NCBI RefSeq assembly: GCF_022009635.1
Contig: NZ_CP091716.1
Coordinates: forward strand, 3,549,001 to 3,613,000
Reading direction: 5' to 3'
Length of the DNA: 64,000 nucleotides
Source: Variovorax paradoxus
GTDB taxonomy: Bacteria; Pseudomonadota; Gammaproteobacteria; Burkholderiales; Burkholderiaceae_C
The notes under the pieces are model-generated. The model did not search any database, was not told the DNA's origin, and worked only from the letters and a program-made list of their open reading frames with translations. Of this stretch, positions 12,075 to 20,241 are shown piece by piece; within the stretch, counting starts at the first letter, position 1, and every line of letters begins with the position of its first letter. Both the position numbers and the translations under genes were made by a program.

Positions 12075-12148
12075 GGCGCGATAGCAAAGCGGTTATGCAA
12101 CGGATTGCAAATCCGTCTAGCCCGGTTCGACTCCGGGTCGCGCCTCCA
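12075..12148 (+). tRNA. tRNA-Cys (anticodon GCA)
   Basis: A 74-nt tRNA with acceptor arms GGCGCGA/TCGCGCC, anticodon loop TTGCAAA (GCA), T-arm CCCGGTTCGACTCCGGG, discriminator T and encoded CCA. Confidence 0.96.
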
Positions 12149-12181
12149 CCCTCTCGTTCAACTCGATTCGACCCCGACCAC

Positions 12182-12219
12182 CAAGCCCCGCCAACCAACG
12201 TTGCCGGGGCTTGTTTTGT
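12182..12219 (+). terminator. Terminator after tRNA-Cys
   Basis: The hairpin CAAGCCCCGCCAA / TTGCCGGGGCTTG has a short loop and a following TTTTGTT run. Confidence 0.8.
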
Positions 12220-12247
12220 TTGGGTTATCTTCGATGTTCAACCTGAC

Positions 12248-12339
12248 GCCCGGATGGTGAAATTGGTAGACACATCGGACTTAAAATCCGCCGCTTCCTT
12301 AATCGGGGCATACGGGTTCGACCCCCGTTCCGGGTACCA
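12248..12339 (+). tRNA. tRNA-Leu (anticodon TAA)
   Basis: A 92-nt class II tRNA with acceptor arms GCCCGGA/TCCGGGT (one G-T pair), anticodon loop CTTAAAA (TAA), long variable arm, T-loop GTTCGACCC, and encoded CCA. A protein start codon lies only 20 nt after its 3' end with no terminator between. Confidence 0.95.
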
Positions 12340-12359
12340 CATTTACAAGGGAGCATTCG

Positions 12360-13001
12360 ATGCCTCGCTACAACGCTCCATTTGAGATCCATGTGCACGG
12401 CGATGTGCCGTTGCGCGCGGACGTGAGCTTCGACCAGATCCAGGAGGCGCTCAAGCCCCTGTGGAAGTACGCCGGCGCCAAGTCGCTGGCCGACGGCGCC
12501 ACCAGCACCTACGAAGAAGAGCCGGGCATCCGCTTCGAGCAGAAGGACCACATGCTCCAGATCTGCTGGACGGTGCCGGGCGACGAAGACTTCCGCCAGG
12601 CGCTCGACGAGATGTGCATGGGCCTGAACGAGCTGTCGGACCGCGGCGCGGCCATCGAGGTCACGTTCTACGACACCGACTTCGACGAGGAAGAGGGCGA
12701 CCCCGAAGAAGAGTCGCGCGACGACTTCCTGATGCTGTTCGTCGGCCCCAATCCGGCAGCCATCATGCAGGTGCAGCGCGACCTGCTGGTGGAAGACGTC
12801 GTAAACCTCATGGAACGCCACTTCGACGGTGCCGAACTGGGTGGGGTCGTTTCCGAGATCGATCGCCTCTTCAGCGACCGTTTTGACGCCTTGGTGAACT
12901 CGCTGGAAATCGGCAAGCGCCCGCGCGGCACGGGCGGCCCCGGCAGCGGGGGCAGCGGCGGTGGACACGGCGGCGGGCGCCGTCCGCGCCACCTGCACTG
13001 A
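12360..13001 (+). CDS. Conserved acidic protein of unknown function downstream of tRNA-Leu
   Basis: The 213-residue soluble protein has no signal peptide or membrane segment. The core (about 1-180) is mixed alpha/beta and very acidic in the middle (FYDTDFDEEEGDPEEESRDD). The last 25 residues are Gly/His/Arg rich (GSGGSGGGHGGGRR). It may belong to the DUF6806 group found in Burkholderiales, from memory only. AAGGGAGC gives a good ribosome binding site inside the 20-nt gap after tRNA-Leu(TAA), so it probably shares that tRNA's transcript. Function unknown. Confidence 0.8.
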   Translation: MPRYNAPFEIHVHGDVPLRADVSFDQIQEALKPLWKYAGAKSLADGATSTYEEEPGIRFEQKDHMLQICWTVPGDEDFRQALDEMCMGLNELSDRGAAIEVTFYDTDFDEEEGDPEEESRDDFLMLFVGPNPAAIMQVQRDLLVEDVVNLMERHFDGAELGGVVSEIDRLFSDRFDALVNSLEIGKRPRGTGGPGSGGSGGGHGGGRRPRHLH

Positions 13002-13032
13002 GCAACAGCAGAAGAAAAAGAAAAAAGAAACT

Positions 13033-13818
13033 TCAGGGTGCTTGCCGCAGCAGCGACTTCGGCACCTTGAAGCGCTCGCCGTCATAGCGCAGCGTCACTG
13101 TGCTGAACTTCGCGGGCAGCGCCTTCTCCACGCACCCCTGGTCTTCCTCTTCCTGCGCGCGGCTTTGCACCAGCGTGCGCGACAGCTGCAGGTCGGCAAA
13201 GCCGTTGCTCGTCGTCTTGCCGACCGACAGCATCGTGCGCAGCTTCTCGAAGTGGCCGGTGCAGGTCGAGTCCCATCCCCCGTTGTCGTGGTCGAGCTCG
13301 ACCTCCTGCAGCACCTGGCGGAACTGCTTGCCGTGCTGCACGTACAGGCGCACGGTCTCGCTCGCCAGCGGGCTGCCGGGGGCGCTGGTGCCCCGGTAGC
13401 GCACGCGCACGCCGAAGGCGCGGGCGTCGGACGCCAGCACGTAGCGCGAGGTGTCGATGCGGATGTCCTGGATCGAGGTGGTGGCGTCCTCGTCGAGTGC
13501 CTCGGGCTGGAAGAGCCGGCCAATCACGGTGTCGCGTTCAGTGTTGCCGTTGTCGGGGCGCTGGATCAGCAGCAGCTCCAGGTCGAAGACCTTGGCGCCG
13601 TTATCGGTGGTCTCGCGCGGCAGCGGCAACACGACGATGCTGCGCCCCGGAAAAGCCGGCCAGACCTTGCAGGCCGCGAGCCGCTCGTCGAGCGGTCGCT
13701 TGGGGTGCAGCTTGGCGTGCATGCGTTCGGCCAAACCGCTCTCGCAGGCCGCATGACTCAGGCCGGCGGCCAGCAGAAGGCTCAGGAAGAGGGCAGCGTG
13801 GCGAATCTGGGAACGCAT
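13033..13818 (-). CDS. Secreted protein of unknown function
   Basis: The 261-residue protein has a clear signal peptide (MRSQIRHAALFLSLLLAAGLSHA, cleavage before ACESG). The mature part is beta-rich with four cysteines (Cys25, one near 50, one in STCTGHF and one in DQGCVEK), which could form two disulfides in the periplasm. I do not recognise the family. It is transcribed away from murI's 3' end, 18 bp downstream of it, so it may be the last gene of the fumarase-murI unit. It converges on the acidic protein gene at 13001. Confidence 0.75.
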   Translation of the reverse strand: MRSQIRHAALFLSLLLAAGLSHAACESGLAERMHAKLHPKRPLDERLAACKVWPAFPGRSIVVLPLPRETTDNGAKVFDLELLLIQRPDNGNTERDTVIGRLFQPEALDEDATTSIQDIRIDTSRYVLASDARAFGVRVRYRGTSAPGSPLASETVRLYVQHGKQFRQVLQEVELDHDNGGWDSTCTGHFEKLRTMLSVGKTTSNGFADLQLSRTLVQSRAQEEEDQGCVEKALPAKFSTVTLRYDGERFKVPKSLLRQAP

Positions 13819-13836
13819 GGAAGTCGTGGAGTCCGA

Positions 13837-14637
13837 TCAGGCTGAAGCGGCGGTGGTGCCGGTGGCAAGCCCGAGCCAGCGCGCCGCGGCGGCTTCGAGC
13901 ACGGCAACATTGCCGCTGCTTTCGAGGCGCAGCCCGCCGGTGGTGCCGCTGCCCGCGAGCCGGCCGGCCGAAGCCAGCAGGCGCCGCGTCTGCTGCGCGA
14001 CGGGCACACCGGTATCGATGAAGCGCAGCGTGGCCGGGGCATGCCGGCGCAGCTCGTCCTTCACGAGCGGGTAGTGGGTGCAACCAAGCACCACCGTGTC
14101 GACCTGCGTCGGCCCATCGCCGAAAGGCCCGGCCTCACGCATGTAGCGCTCGCACAGCGCCGCAATGCCGGCGGCATCGAAGCCTTCGATGGCCTTCACC
14201 AGCCCGTCGCAGGGCACCGGCCGCACCTCGGCCGACCCGGCGAACGAGGCGCGCAGGGCCGCGTACTTGGCGCTGGCCAGCGTGCCGCGCGTGGCCATCA
14301 CCGAGATGTGCCCCGTGCGGCTGGCTGCCACGGCGGGCTTGAGACCAGGCTCCAGCCCGACGATCGGCAGGTCGGGATGCTCGGCGCGCATCAGGTGGAT
14401 GGCGGCGGTCGTGGCCGTGTTGCACGCCACGACCAGTGCCTTGATGCCGTGCTCGCGCCGCAGGTGTTCGACCACCGCGCGCGAGCGCTCGATCACGTAG
14501 GCGTCTCCGCGCTCGCCGTAGGGCGCATAGGCCGTGTCGGCGAAGTACACGAAGTTCTCGTGCGGCAACTCGGCCCTCAGCGCGGCCAGCACGCTGAGGC
14601 CGCCCACGCCGCTGTCGAAGACGCCTATCGGGTTCAA
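13837..14637 (-). CDS. murI: Glutamate racemase
   Basis: The 266-residue cytoplasmic enzyme interconverts L- and D-glutamate to supply D-Glu for peptidoglycan. The proton-shuttling cysteines are Cys72 (VACNTATTAA) and Cys186 (LGCTHYPL); the N-terminal motif GVFDSGVGGLSV includes Asp8. The start codon is TTG, one base after the fumarase stop. No upstream in-frame ATG or GTG is possible before a stop at 14653-14655, and the conserved motif begins at residue 5, so TTG is well supported. It is translationally linked to the fumarase gene, an unusual partner for a cell-wall enzyme. Confidence 0.94.
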   Translation of the reverse strand: MNPIGVFDSGVGGLSVLAALRAELPHENFVYFADTAYAPYGERGDAYVIERSRAVVEHLRREHGIKALVVACNTATTAAIHLMRAEHPDLPIVGLEPGLKPAVAASRTGHISVMATRGTLASAKYAALRASFAGSAEVRPVPCDGLVKAIEGFDAAGIAALCERYMREAGPFGDGPTQVDTVVLGCTHYPLVKDELRRHAPATLRFIDTGVPVAQQTRRLLASAGRLAGSGTTGGLRLESSGNVAVLEAAAARWLGLATGTTAASA

Positions 14638-14638
14638 C

Positions 14639-16192
14639 TCAGGCTTCTTCCATCATGATGGTCTTGAATTCGCCGCTGGCGATGCGCTTTTGCCACTCGG
14701 CCGGGCCGGTGATGTGCGCGCTGGTGCCGCCGGCGTCGACCGCCACCGTCACGGGCATGTCGACCACGTCGAATTCGTAGATGGCTTCCATGCCCAGGTC
14801 CTCGAAGCCCACCACCTTGGCGGTCTTGATGGCCTTGCTGACCAGGTAGGCGGCGCCGCCCACGGCCATGAGGTAGGCGCTCTTGTGCTTCTTGATGGCC
14901 TCGATGGCGACCGGGCCGCGCTCGGCCTTGCCGATCATCGCGATCAGGCCGGTTTCGGCCAGCATCATTTCGGTGAAGCCGTCCATGCGCGTGGCGGTGG
15001 TCGGGCCTGCGGGACCCACGGCCTCGTCGCCTACCGGGTCGACCGGGCCGACGTAGTAGATGACGCGGTTGGTGAAGTCCACCGGCAGCTTCTCGCCCTT
15101 GGCCAGCATGCCCTGGATGCGCTTGTGAGCGGCGTCGCGGCCGGTGAGCATCTTGCCGTTCAGCAGGATCGTGTCGCCCGGCTTCCAGCTTGCCACTTCG
15201 GCGGGCGTGAGCTTGTCGAGGTCGACGCGCTTGCTCTTCTTTTCGTCGGGGGCCCAGTTCACGTCGGGCCACAGGTCGAGCGAGGGCGCCTCGAGGTACA
15301 CGGGGCCGCTGCCGTCCATCGTGAAGTGCGCGTGGCGCGTGGCCGCGCAGTTGGGGATCATGGCCACGGGCTTGCTCGCCGCGTGCGTGGGGTACATCTG
15401 GATCTTGACGTCGAGCACGGTGGCCAGGCCGCCCAGGCCCTGCGCGCCGATGCCCAGCGCGTTGACCTTCTCGTACAGCTCGACGCGCAGCGCCTCGACC
15501 TTGCTCAGCTCGGCGCCCGAGTTCTTCTTGGCCAGCAGCTCGTGCATGTCGAGGTCGTCCATCAGGCTTTCCTTGGCCATCAGCGCGGCCTTCTCGGCGG
15601 TGCCGCCGATGCCGATGCCCAGCATGCCCGGGGGGCACCAGCCGGCGCCCATGGTCGGCACGGTCTTGAGCACCCAGTCGACCACGCTGTCGCCGGGGTT
15701 CAGCATGACCAGCTTGCTCTTGTTCTCGCTGCCGCCGCCCTTGGCGGCCACGGTGACCTCGAGCTTGTCGCCCGGAACGATCTCCGTGAAGATGACCGCG
15801 GGCGTGTTGTCCTTGGTGTTCTTGCGGTCGAACTGCGGGTCGGCCACCACCGAGGCGCGCAGCGTGTTGTCGGGGTGGTTGTAGCCGCGGCGCACGCCTT
15901 CGTTGATGGCGTCGTCCAGGCTGCCGGTGAAGCCGCCCCAGCGCACGTCCATGCCCACCTTGAGGAACACGTTGACGATGCCGGTGTCCTGGCAGATCGG
16001 GCGCTGGCCCGTGGCGCTCATCTTGCTGTTGGTCAGGATCTGCGCGATGGCGTCCTTGGCCGCGGGGCTCTGCTCGCGCTCGTAGGCGCGGGCCAGGTGG
16101 GCGATGTAGTCGGCGGGGTGGTAGTAGCTGATGTACTGCAGCGCGGCGCTGATCGATTCGATCAGGTCGGCCTGCTGGATCGTGGTCGTCAT
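14639..16192 (-). CDS. fumA: Fumarate hydratase class I, iron-sulfur type
   Basis: The 517-residue enzyme reversibly hydrates fumarate to malate with a [4Fe-4S] cluster. The alpha-type domain is followed by the beta-type domain (from about residue 335, TPAEVASWKPGDTILLNGK). Likely cluster ligands are Cys67 (PICQDTG), Cys186 (GWCPPG) and Cys282 (PNCAATR). The length and fused architecture match FumA/FumB. A separate class II enzyme is encoded at 20242. Class I enzymes are oxygen- and iron-sensitive, and many bacteria switch between the two. No Shine-Dalgarno is visible; a G/C hairpin abuts the start codon. Confidence 0.95.
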   Translation of the reverse strand: MTTTIQQADLIESISAALQYISYYHPADYIAHLARAYEREQSPAAKDAIAQILTNSKMSATGQRPICQDTGIVNVFLKVGMDVRWGGFTGSLDDAINEGVRRGYNHPDNTLRASVVADPQFDRKNTKDNTPAVIFTEIVPGDKLEVTVAAKGGGSENKSKLVMLNPGDSVVDWVLKTVPTMGAGWCPPGMLGIGIGGTAEKAALMAKESLMDDLDMHELLAKKNSGAELSKVEALRVELYEKVNALGIGAQGLGGLATVLDVKIQMYPTHAASKPVAMIPNCAATRHAHFTMDGSGPVYLEAPSLDLWPDVNWAPDEKKSKRVDLDKLTPAEVASWKPGDTILLNGKMLTGRDAAHKRIQGMLAKGEKLPVDFTNRVIYYVGPVDPVGDEAVGPAGPTTATRMDGFTEMMLAETGLIAMIGKAERGPVAIEAIKKHKSAYLMAVGGAAYLVSKAIKTAKVVGFEDLGMEAIYEFDVVDMPVTVAVDAGGTSAHITGPAEWQKRIASGEFKTIMMEEA

Positions 16193-16195
16193 GGT

Positions 16196-16236
16196 GGGGG
16201 GCTTTTTTAGGAATGTGAAAACGCCCCCCGATTATC
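16196..16236 (-). promoter_or_regulatory. Possible promoter and 5' hairpin abutting the class I fumarase start
   Basis: On the minus strand a GATAAT-like -10 (16236-16231) is followed at the likely transcript start by a perfect 7-bp inverted repeat, GGGGGGC (16229-16223) and GCCCCCC (16202-16196). The repeat ends 3 nt before the ATG, and there is no purine-rich ribosome binding site. The -35 is not clear. Confidence 0.4.
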
Positions 16237-16248
16237 TCAGCCCATCGC

Positions 16249-17268
16249 CTAGGGAGCCGCCGCGGCCCGCGCCTGGGCGATCCACCCGTCGAACAGCTCC
16301 TGGTGCGCCTTGATCCACCCGTCGGTGTGCCGTTCCACGTCCTGCTGCGTGTTCGCGCCCTGGCTCATGCGCAGGTTCTGCGCGTTGATGTCGCTGATCG
16401 GCAGCTTCATGACCTCGAACAGCTTGCCCGCGGCCGGGTTCTTCTCGACGAAGGCCCGGTTGGCCACGATCTGCTCCTGGTTGGCCTGGAAGCCGTAGTT
16501 CTTGCCGTTCGGCAACTGGGTGTCGACGTTGCCGGCGTCGCCCTGCGACGAAGAGAAGGGCACCTGCAGCCACACCACGTCCGCCCCCGGGCGCAGCACG
16601 GCGCTGACCCAGTAGGGCGTCCACGTGTAGTACAGCACCGGCTTTTCCTGCTTGAAGCGGGCGATGGTGTCGGCCATCAGCGCGGCGTAGCTGCCTTGCT
16701 TGTGGGTGACGGTGTCGCGCAGCTGGTAGGCCGTCAGGTGGTTCTCGATGGCCAGCTCGCAGCCCCAGCCGGGGTTGCAGCCCGTGAGGTCGGCCTTGCC
16801 GTCGCCGTCCGCGTCGAACAGCTTGGCGATGGCCGGGTCCTTCAGCTGGGCGATGCTGGTGATGCCGTATTGCTCGGCCGTCTTGCGGTCGATCAGGTAG
16901 CCCTGCACCGCGCCGTCGGAGTACACGCCCTTGCGCCACAGCTTGGCATCGCCGCCGCTGTTCTTGTAGAAGTCGGCATGCAGCAGGCTCCAGTGGTTGG
17001 TCATGAAAGTGGCGTCGCCGTTGGCGATGGCCAGGTGCTCGGTGGCGGGCTCCAGGTCTTTCATGGGCTCGACGGTGTAGCCGAGCTTCTCGAGCGCGCG
17101 CATCACCAGCAGCGTCTGGAAGGCCTCCTCGGCCAGCGAGCTTTTCAGCGGCAGCACGGTCACGCCCTTGCCGGGCAGGTCGTTGCCCGTGGCCAGGGCC
17201 GTGGCGCCGCAGGCCACGAAGGCCAGGGCCAGCAGGCCGCGTGCGATGAGACTGGTTTTCTTCGTCAT
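16249..17268 (-). CDS. proX: Glycine betaine/proline ABC transporter substrate-binding protein
   Basis: The 339-residue periplasmic binding protein belongs to the OpuAC/ProX family. The start at 17268 has GGAGG ten bases upstream; it overlaps no gene. The signal peptide is [26 protein letters not shown]. Ligand-cage aromatic residues are suggested by [19 protein letters not shown] and LYYTWTPYW, which resemble the Trp/Tyr box for quaternary amines. It is the third gene of proV-proW-proX (17-bp gap). Osmoprotectant uptake is the expected role; choline or carnitine cannot be excluded. Confidence 0.93.
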   Translation of the reverse strand: MTKKTSLIARGLLALAFVACGATALATGNDLPGKGVTVLPLKSSLAEEAFQTLLVMRALEKLGYTVEPMKDLEPATEHLAIANGDATFMTNHWSLLHADFYKNSGGDAKLWRKGVYSDGAVQGYLIDRKTAEQYGITSIAQLKDPAIAKLFDADGDGKADLTGCNPGWGCELAIENHLTAYQLRDTVTHKQGSYAALMADTIARFKQEKPVLYYTWTPYWVSAVLRPGADVVWLQVPFSSSQGDAGNVDTQLPNGKNYGFQANQEQIVANRAFVEKNPAAGKLFEVMKLPISDINAQNLRMSQGANTQQDVERHTDGWIKAHQELFDGWIAQARAAAAP

Positions 17269-17285
17269 GCGTTGGTGTCCTCCGT

Positions 17286-18461
17286 TCATTGCGCCTGGGT
17301 CGACAGGGCAGGCACCGGCTCGCCAGCGGCGCGGCTCGGCGCCACCGCGCGTTGCAGCATGCGCAGCGCGAAGCCCACCGGCCCGGTGTGCCACCAGCGG
17401 CGGCCGCCGGCACGGCGCGACTTGCCCATGGCCTGCGTCAGGCGGTCCAGCGAGATCGCCAGCAGCACGATGCCCAGGCCGCCAACGGTGGCCAGGCCCA
17501 TGTCGAGCCGGCCGATGCCGCGCAGCACCATCTGGCCGAGGCCGCCCACGGCGATCATCGAGGCGATCACCACCATCGACAGCGACAGCATCAACGCCTG
17601 GTTGATGCCCGCCATGATCGACGGCATGGCCAGCGGCAGCTGCACTTTCACCAGCATCTGCCAGGGCGAGGCGCCGTAGGCGCGCGCGGCCTCGATGAGG
17701 TCAGGCCGCACCTGGCGCAGGCCGAGGTTGGTCAGGCGCACCAGCGGGGCCAGCGCGAAGATGATCGTGACGATCACGCCCGGTACGTTGCCGATGCCGA
17801 ACAGCATCACCACCGGTACCAGGTACACGAAGGCGGGCGTGGTCTGCATGGCGTCGAGCACCGGCCGCATGATCCGCTGCGCCCGGTCGCTGCTGGCCAG
17901 CAGCACGCCCAGCGGCAGACCGATGACCATGCAGAACACCAGCGAGGTCAGCACCAGCGACAGCGTCACCATCGCCTCGGGCCAGATGCCCAGCATGGCC
18001 ACCAGCAGCAGCGCCACGGTGGTGCCGATGGCCAGCGCGCGGCCCGCGAACTGCCAGGCGAACAGGCCGATCAGCGCGATCATCGCCAGCGTGGGCAGGC
18101 CGGTCAGCAGGCTCTGCACCGAATTGAGCGTGCTGTCGATGGGCAGGCGCACGGTCTGGAAGAAGGGGCGGAAGTGCTCGACCACCCAGCCCAGGCCCTG
18201 GTTGATCCAGGACTCGATGGGCAGCGAGCCGTCCCACAGGCGGTGCAGCTGGAAGCCGCCGGTGGCGGCATCGGCCTGGCCGGCCATCTGGTGCGCTGTG
18301 TGGGCGGGGGCGTCGAGCCAGGCGCTGGTCGACGCGGGGTCGGGCGCGGCGGACATCGCTTCCCACGGATCGACCGGCGCAGGCATCGGCGCGGGCGTCG
18401 CGAGCGTGGAGGCAGCGTCGTTAAGGGGCGCGAGTTCGGAGGGCAGTGTGGTGTCGTTCAT
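17286..18461 (-). CDS. proW: Glycine betaine/proline ABC transporter permease
   Basis: The 391-residue inner-membrane permease has a long Pro/Ala-rich N-terminal extension (about residues 1-85) before the hydrophobic core, as in ProW-type proteins. About six to eight helices follow from [15 protein letters not shown]. The EAA-type coupling loop is [26 protein letters not shown]. The C-terminus ([15 protein letters not shown] onward) is basic and cytoplasmic. It lies 21 bp after proV and 17 bp before proX. Confidence 0.93.
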   Translation of the reverse strand: MNDTTLPSELAPLNDAASTLATPAPMPAPVDPWEAMSAAPDPASTSAWLDAPAHTAHQMAGQADAATGGFQLHRLWDGSLPIESWINQGLGWVVEHFRPFFQTVRLPIDSTLNSVQSLLTGLPTLAMIALIGLFAWQFAGRALAIGTTVALLLVAMLGIWPEAMVTLSLVLTSLVFCMVIGLPLGVLLASSDRAQRIMRPVLDAMQTTPAFVYLVPVVMLFGIGNVPGVIVTIIFALAPLVRLTNLGLRQVRPDLIEAARAYGASPWQMLVKVQLPLAMPSIMAGINQALMLSLSMVVIASMIAVGGLGQMVLRGIGRLDMGLATVGGLGIVLLAISLDRLTQAMGKSRRAGGRRWWHTGPVGFALRMLQRAVAPSRAAGEPVPALSTQAQ

Positions 18462-18482
18462 CTGGAGGTCCTTCGAAATCGG

Positions 18483-19739
18483 TCAGGCCACTGCTGCTGC
18501 GGCGGCGGGTTGCTGTTGCGGCTGGTGCGTGGGGTCGATCGGCGGCGTGTCGCGGTCGAGGAACTTCAGCAACGTCGTCTTGCTGATGGCGCCGCAGAAG
18601 CGGCCGTCGGCGGCCACCACAGGCACCGCGCACGGCGCCTGGCCCACCTGGCCGAAGAGGCCGGCCACGGGCGCGTCGGCCTCGATCACGCCCAGGTCGC
18701 TGAGAAACGCGTGCCGCAGGCCCAGCGGGCCCGAATGGCCGTCCAGCGCCGCGCGCAGGGTGTCGGCCGACACGGTGCCCAGGTAACGCTTGTTCGGGCT
18801 GGTCACGTAGGCGAAGTCGCGGTCCTGGTCTTCCAGCTGCTTGAGCGCCGCGCGCGCGCCGCGCTCGGGGTGCTCGCTGACCACGGTGAGCTGCTTGCGC
18901 GCGATGTCGCCGGCCTTGAACACGGCCGCCGCGTCCACGCCGCGCACGAAGCTGCGCACGTAGTCGTTGGCGGGGCTGCGCAGGATCTCGTCGGGCGTGC
19001 CGACCTGGATCACCTGGCCGTCCTTCATGATCGCGATGCGGTCGCCGATGCGCATGGCTTCGTCGAGGTCGTGCGAAATGAAGACGATGGTGCGGCGCTG
19101 CTCCTGCTGCAGGCGCAGCAGCTCCGACTGCATCTCGGTGCGGATGATCGGGTCGAGCGCCGAGAAGGCTTCGTCCATCAGCAGGATCGACGGGTCCGAG
19201 GCCAGCGCCCGCGCCAGGCCCACGCGCTGCTGCATGCCGCCGGAAAGCTCGTCAGGGTAGCTGGCGCCCCAGCCCGCCAGGCCCACCTGCGCCAGTGCCT
19301 TGTCGGCCTGCGCGAGGCGCTCCTTCTTGCCCGTGCCCGAGAGCTCGAGGCCGAAGGCGGTGTTCTCGCGCACCGTCATGTGCGGCATCAGCGCGAACGA
19401 CTGGAACACCATGCTGATGTCCTTGCGGCGCAGCGCGCGCAGGCGGGCGTCGGAGTGTTCGTTGATGTCGGCGCCGTCGATCACGATGCGGCCCGCGGTC
19501 GGCTCGATCAGCCGGTTCAAGAGGCGCACCAGCGTCGACTTGCCCGAACCCGAGAGCCCCATGATGACGAAGATTTCTCCGGCCTGGATTTCGAAAGTGG
19601 CGTCGAACACGCCGATCGACTGGCCGGTGCGGGCCAGGATTTCTTTCTTGGACAGACCTTGCCGGACCAGCTCCAGTGCTTGCTCGGGCTCGTCGCCGAA
19701 CACCTTGAAGACATGGTCGATGAGAATTCCTTTGGCCAT
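18483..19739 (-). CDS. proV: Glycine betaine/proline ABC transporter ATP-binding protein
   Basis: The 418-residue ATPase energises ProW. The start at 19739 (MAKGILIDHVFKVFG) has AAGGAG at good spacing. Walker A is GLSGSGKST at 61-69, the signature is LSGGMQQR, Walker B is ILLMDEAFSALDP, and the switch His lies in VFISHDLDEA. The C-terminal 130 residues form a tandem CBS-like region (YVTSPNKRYLGTVSADTL; CAVPVVAADGRFCGAISKT), which in this family senses ionic strength. It is the first gene of the operon, with an unusually long leader upstream. Confidence 0.95.
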   Translation of the reverse strand: MAKGILIDHVFKVFGDEPEQALELVRQGLSKKEILARTGQSIGVFDATFEIQAGEIFVIMGLSGSGKSTLVRLLNRLIEPTAGRIVIDGADINEHSDARLRALRRKDISMVFQSFALMPHMTVRENTAFGLELSGTGKKERLAQADKALAQVGLAGWGASYPDELSGGMQQRVGLARALASDPSILLMDEAFSALDPIIRTEMQSELLRLQQEQRRTIVFISHDLDEAMRIGDRIAIMKDGQVIQVGTPDEILRSPANDYVRSFVRGVDAAAVFKAGDIARKQLTVVSEHPERGARAALKQLEDQDRDFAYVTSPNKRYLGTVSADTLRAALDGHSGPLGLRHAFLSDLGVIEADAPVAGLFGQVGQAPCAVPVVAADGRFCGAISKTTLLKFLDRDTPPIDPTHQPQQQPAAAAAVA

Positions 19740-20111
19740 ACGTCGGGGCTCCTTTCGTGTGAAGGGTTGACAGATCGCCGCCCCCGAAAGGACGACGCGA
19801 CCACGCCCCCAGCCCATTCGATGGACTGCCGACAGGCACTGAAGACGACTTGGCGACGAAACCAGTGCCCGCCGGATGCTTCATTCGCAGAGCGGCGGGC
19901 CTGGTCGAGGGGCGCCGCCTGGATGAGCTTGGCGTGGCAATGGGGACGGAAAGATCCGTCCGGTTTGCCGGGCTTGGCCCGGCGGGGGACCTTGCACCGC
20001 GACGGGATTCGGTGATCCGCGAGTAGTGAAGGCTTGACCGACGCTGTCATCATCATGACTTGTCGGTCGTCAGAAGACGTTAATCATAACTTTTTGACAT
20101 GATGAGGTCAA
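19740..20111 (-). promoter_or_regulatory. Probable proV promoter and about 335-nt leader
   Basis: On the minus strand TTGACC (20111-20106) and TATGAT (20088-20083) are separated by exactly 17 bp, a good sigma-70 promoter with a start near 20076. No gene is evident between it and the proV ATG at 19739. The leader contains several GC-rich hairpins and no riboswitch that I recognise. Confidence 0.6.
20036..20068. promoter_or_regulatory. Operator-like compound palindrome upstream of proV
   Basis: The outer arms GACCGAC (20036-20042) and GTCGGTC (20062-20068) and inner arms GTCAT (20046-20050) and ATGAC (20055-20059) are all perfect. The element lies just downstream of the predicted proV transcription start, a normal repressor position. 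Confidence 0.5.
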
Positions 20112-20177
20112 GGCGCGGGAGGTATCAGCCTGTCAGCGGCAGCGCAATAGCCTCGTCAGATGAGAGCCACTCTTATT

Positions 20178-20220
20178 GGCGCGATACTGTGCATCGCGCC
20201 GGAAAGCGGCGCGCTTTTTC
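20178..20220 (+). promoter_or_regulatory. Two overlapping hairpins before fumC (candidate attenuator)
   Basis: Hairpin 1 pairs GGCGCGAT (20178-20185) with ATCGCGCC (20193-20200). Hairpin 2 pairs CGCGCC (20195-20200) with GGCGCG (20208-20213) and is followed by CTTTTTC, as in an intrinsic terminator. They share 20195-20200, so only one can form at a time. fumC starts 22 nt later. Confidence 0.45.
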
Positions 20221-20241
20221 TTGAATGCGGAGCTTTTTCTC

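Noticed and set aside
19517..20056. 179-codon minus-strand frame spanning the proV leader
   Set aside because: It runs out of frame into proV, lacks a ribosome binding site and has no recognisable domain.
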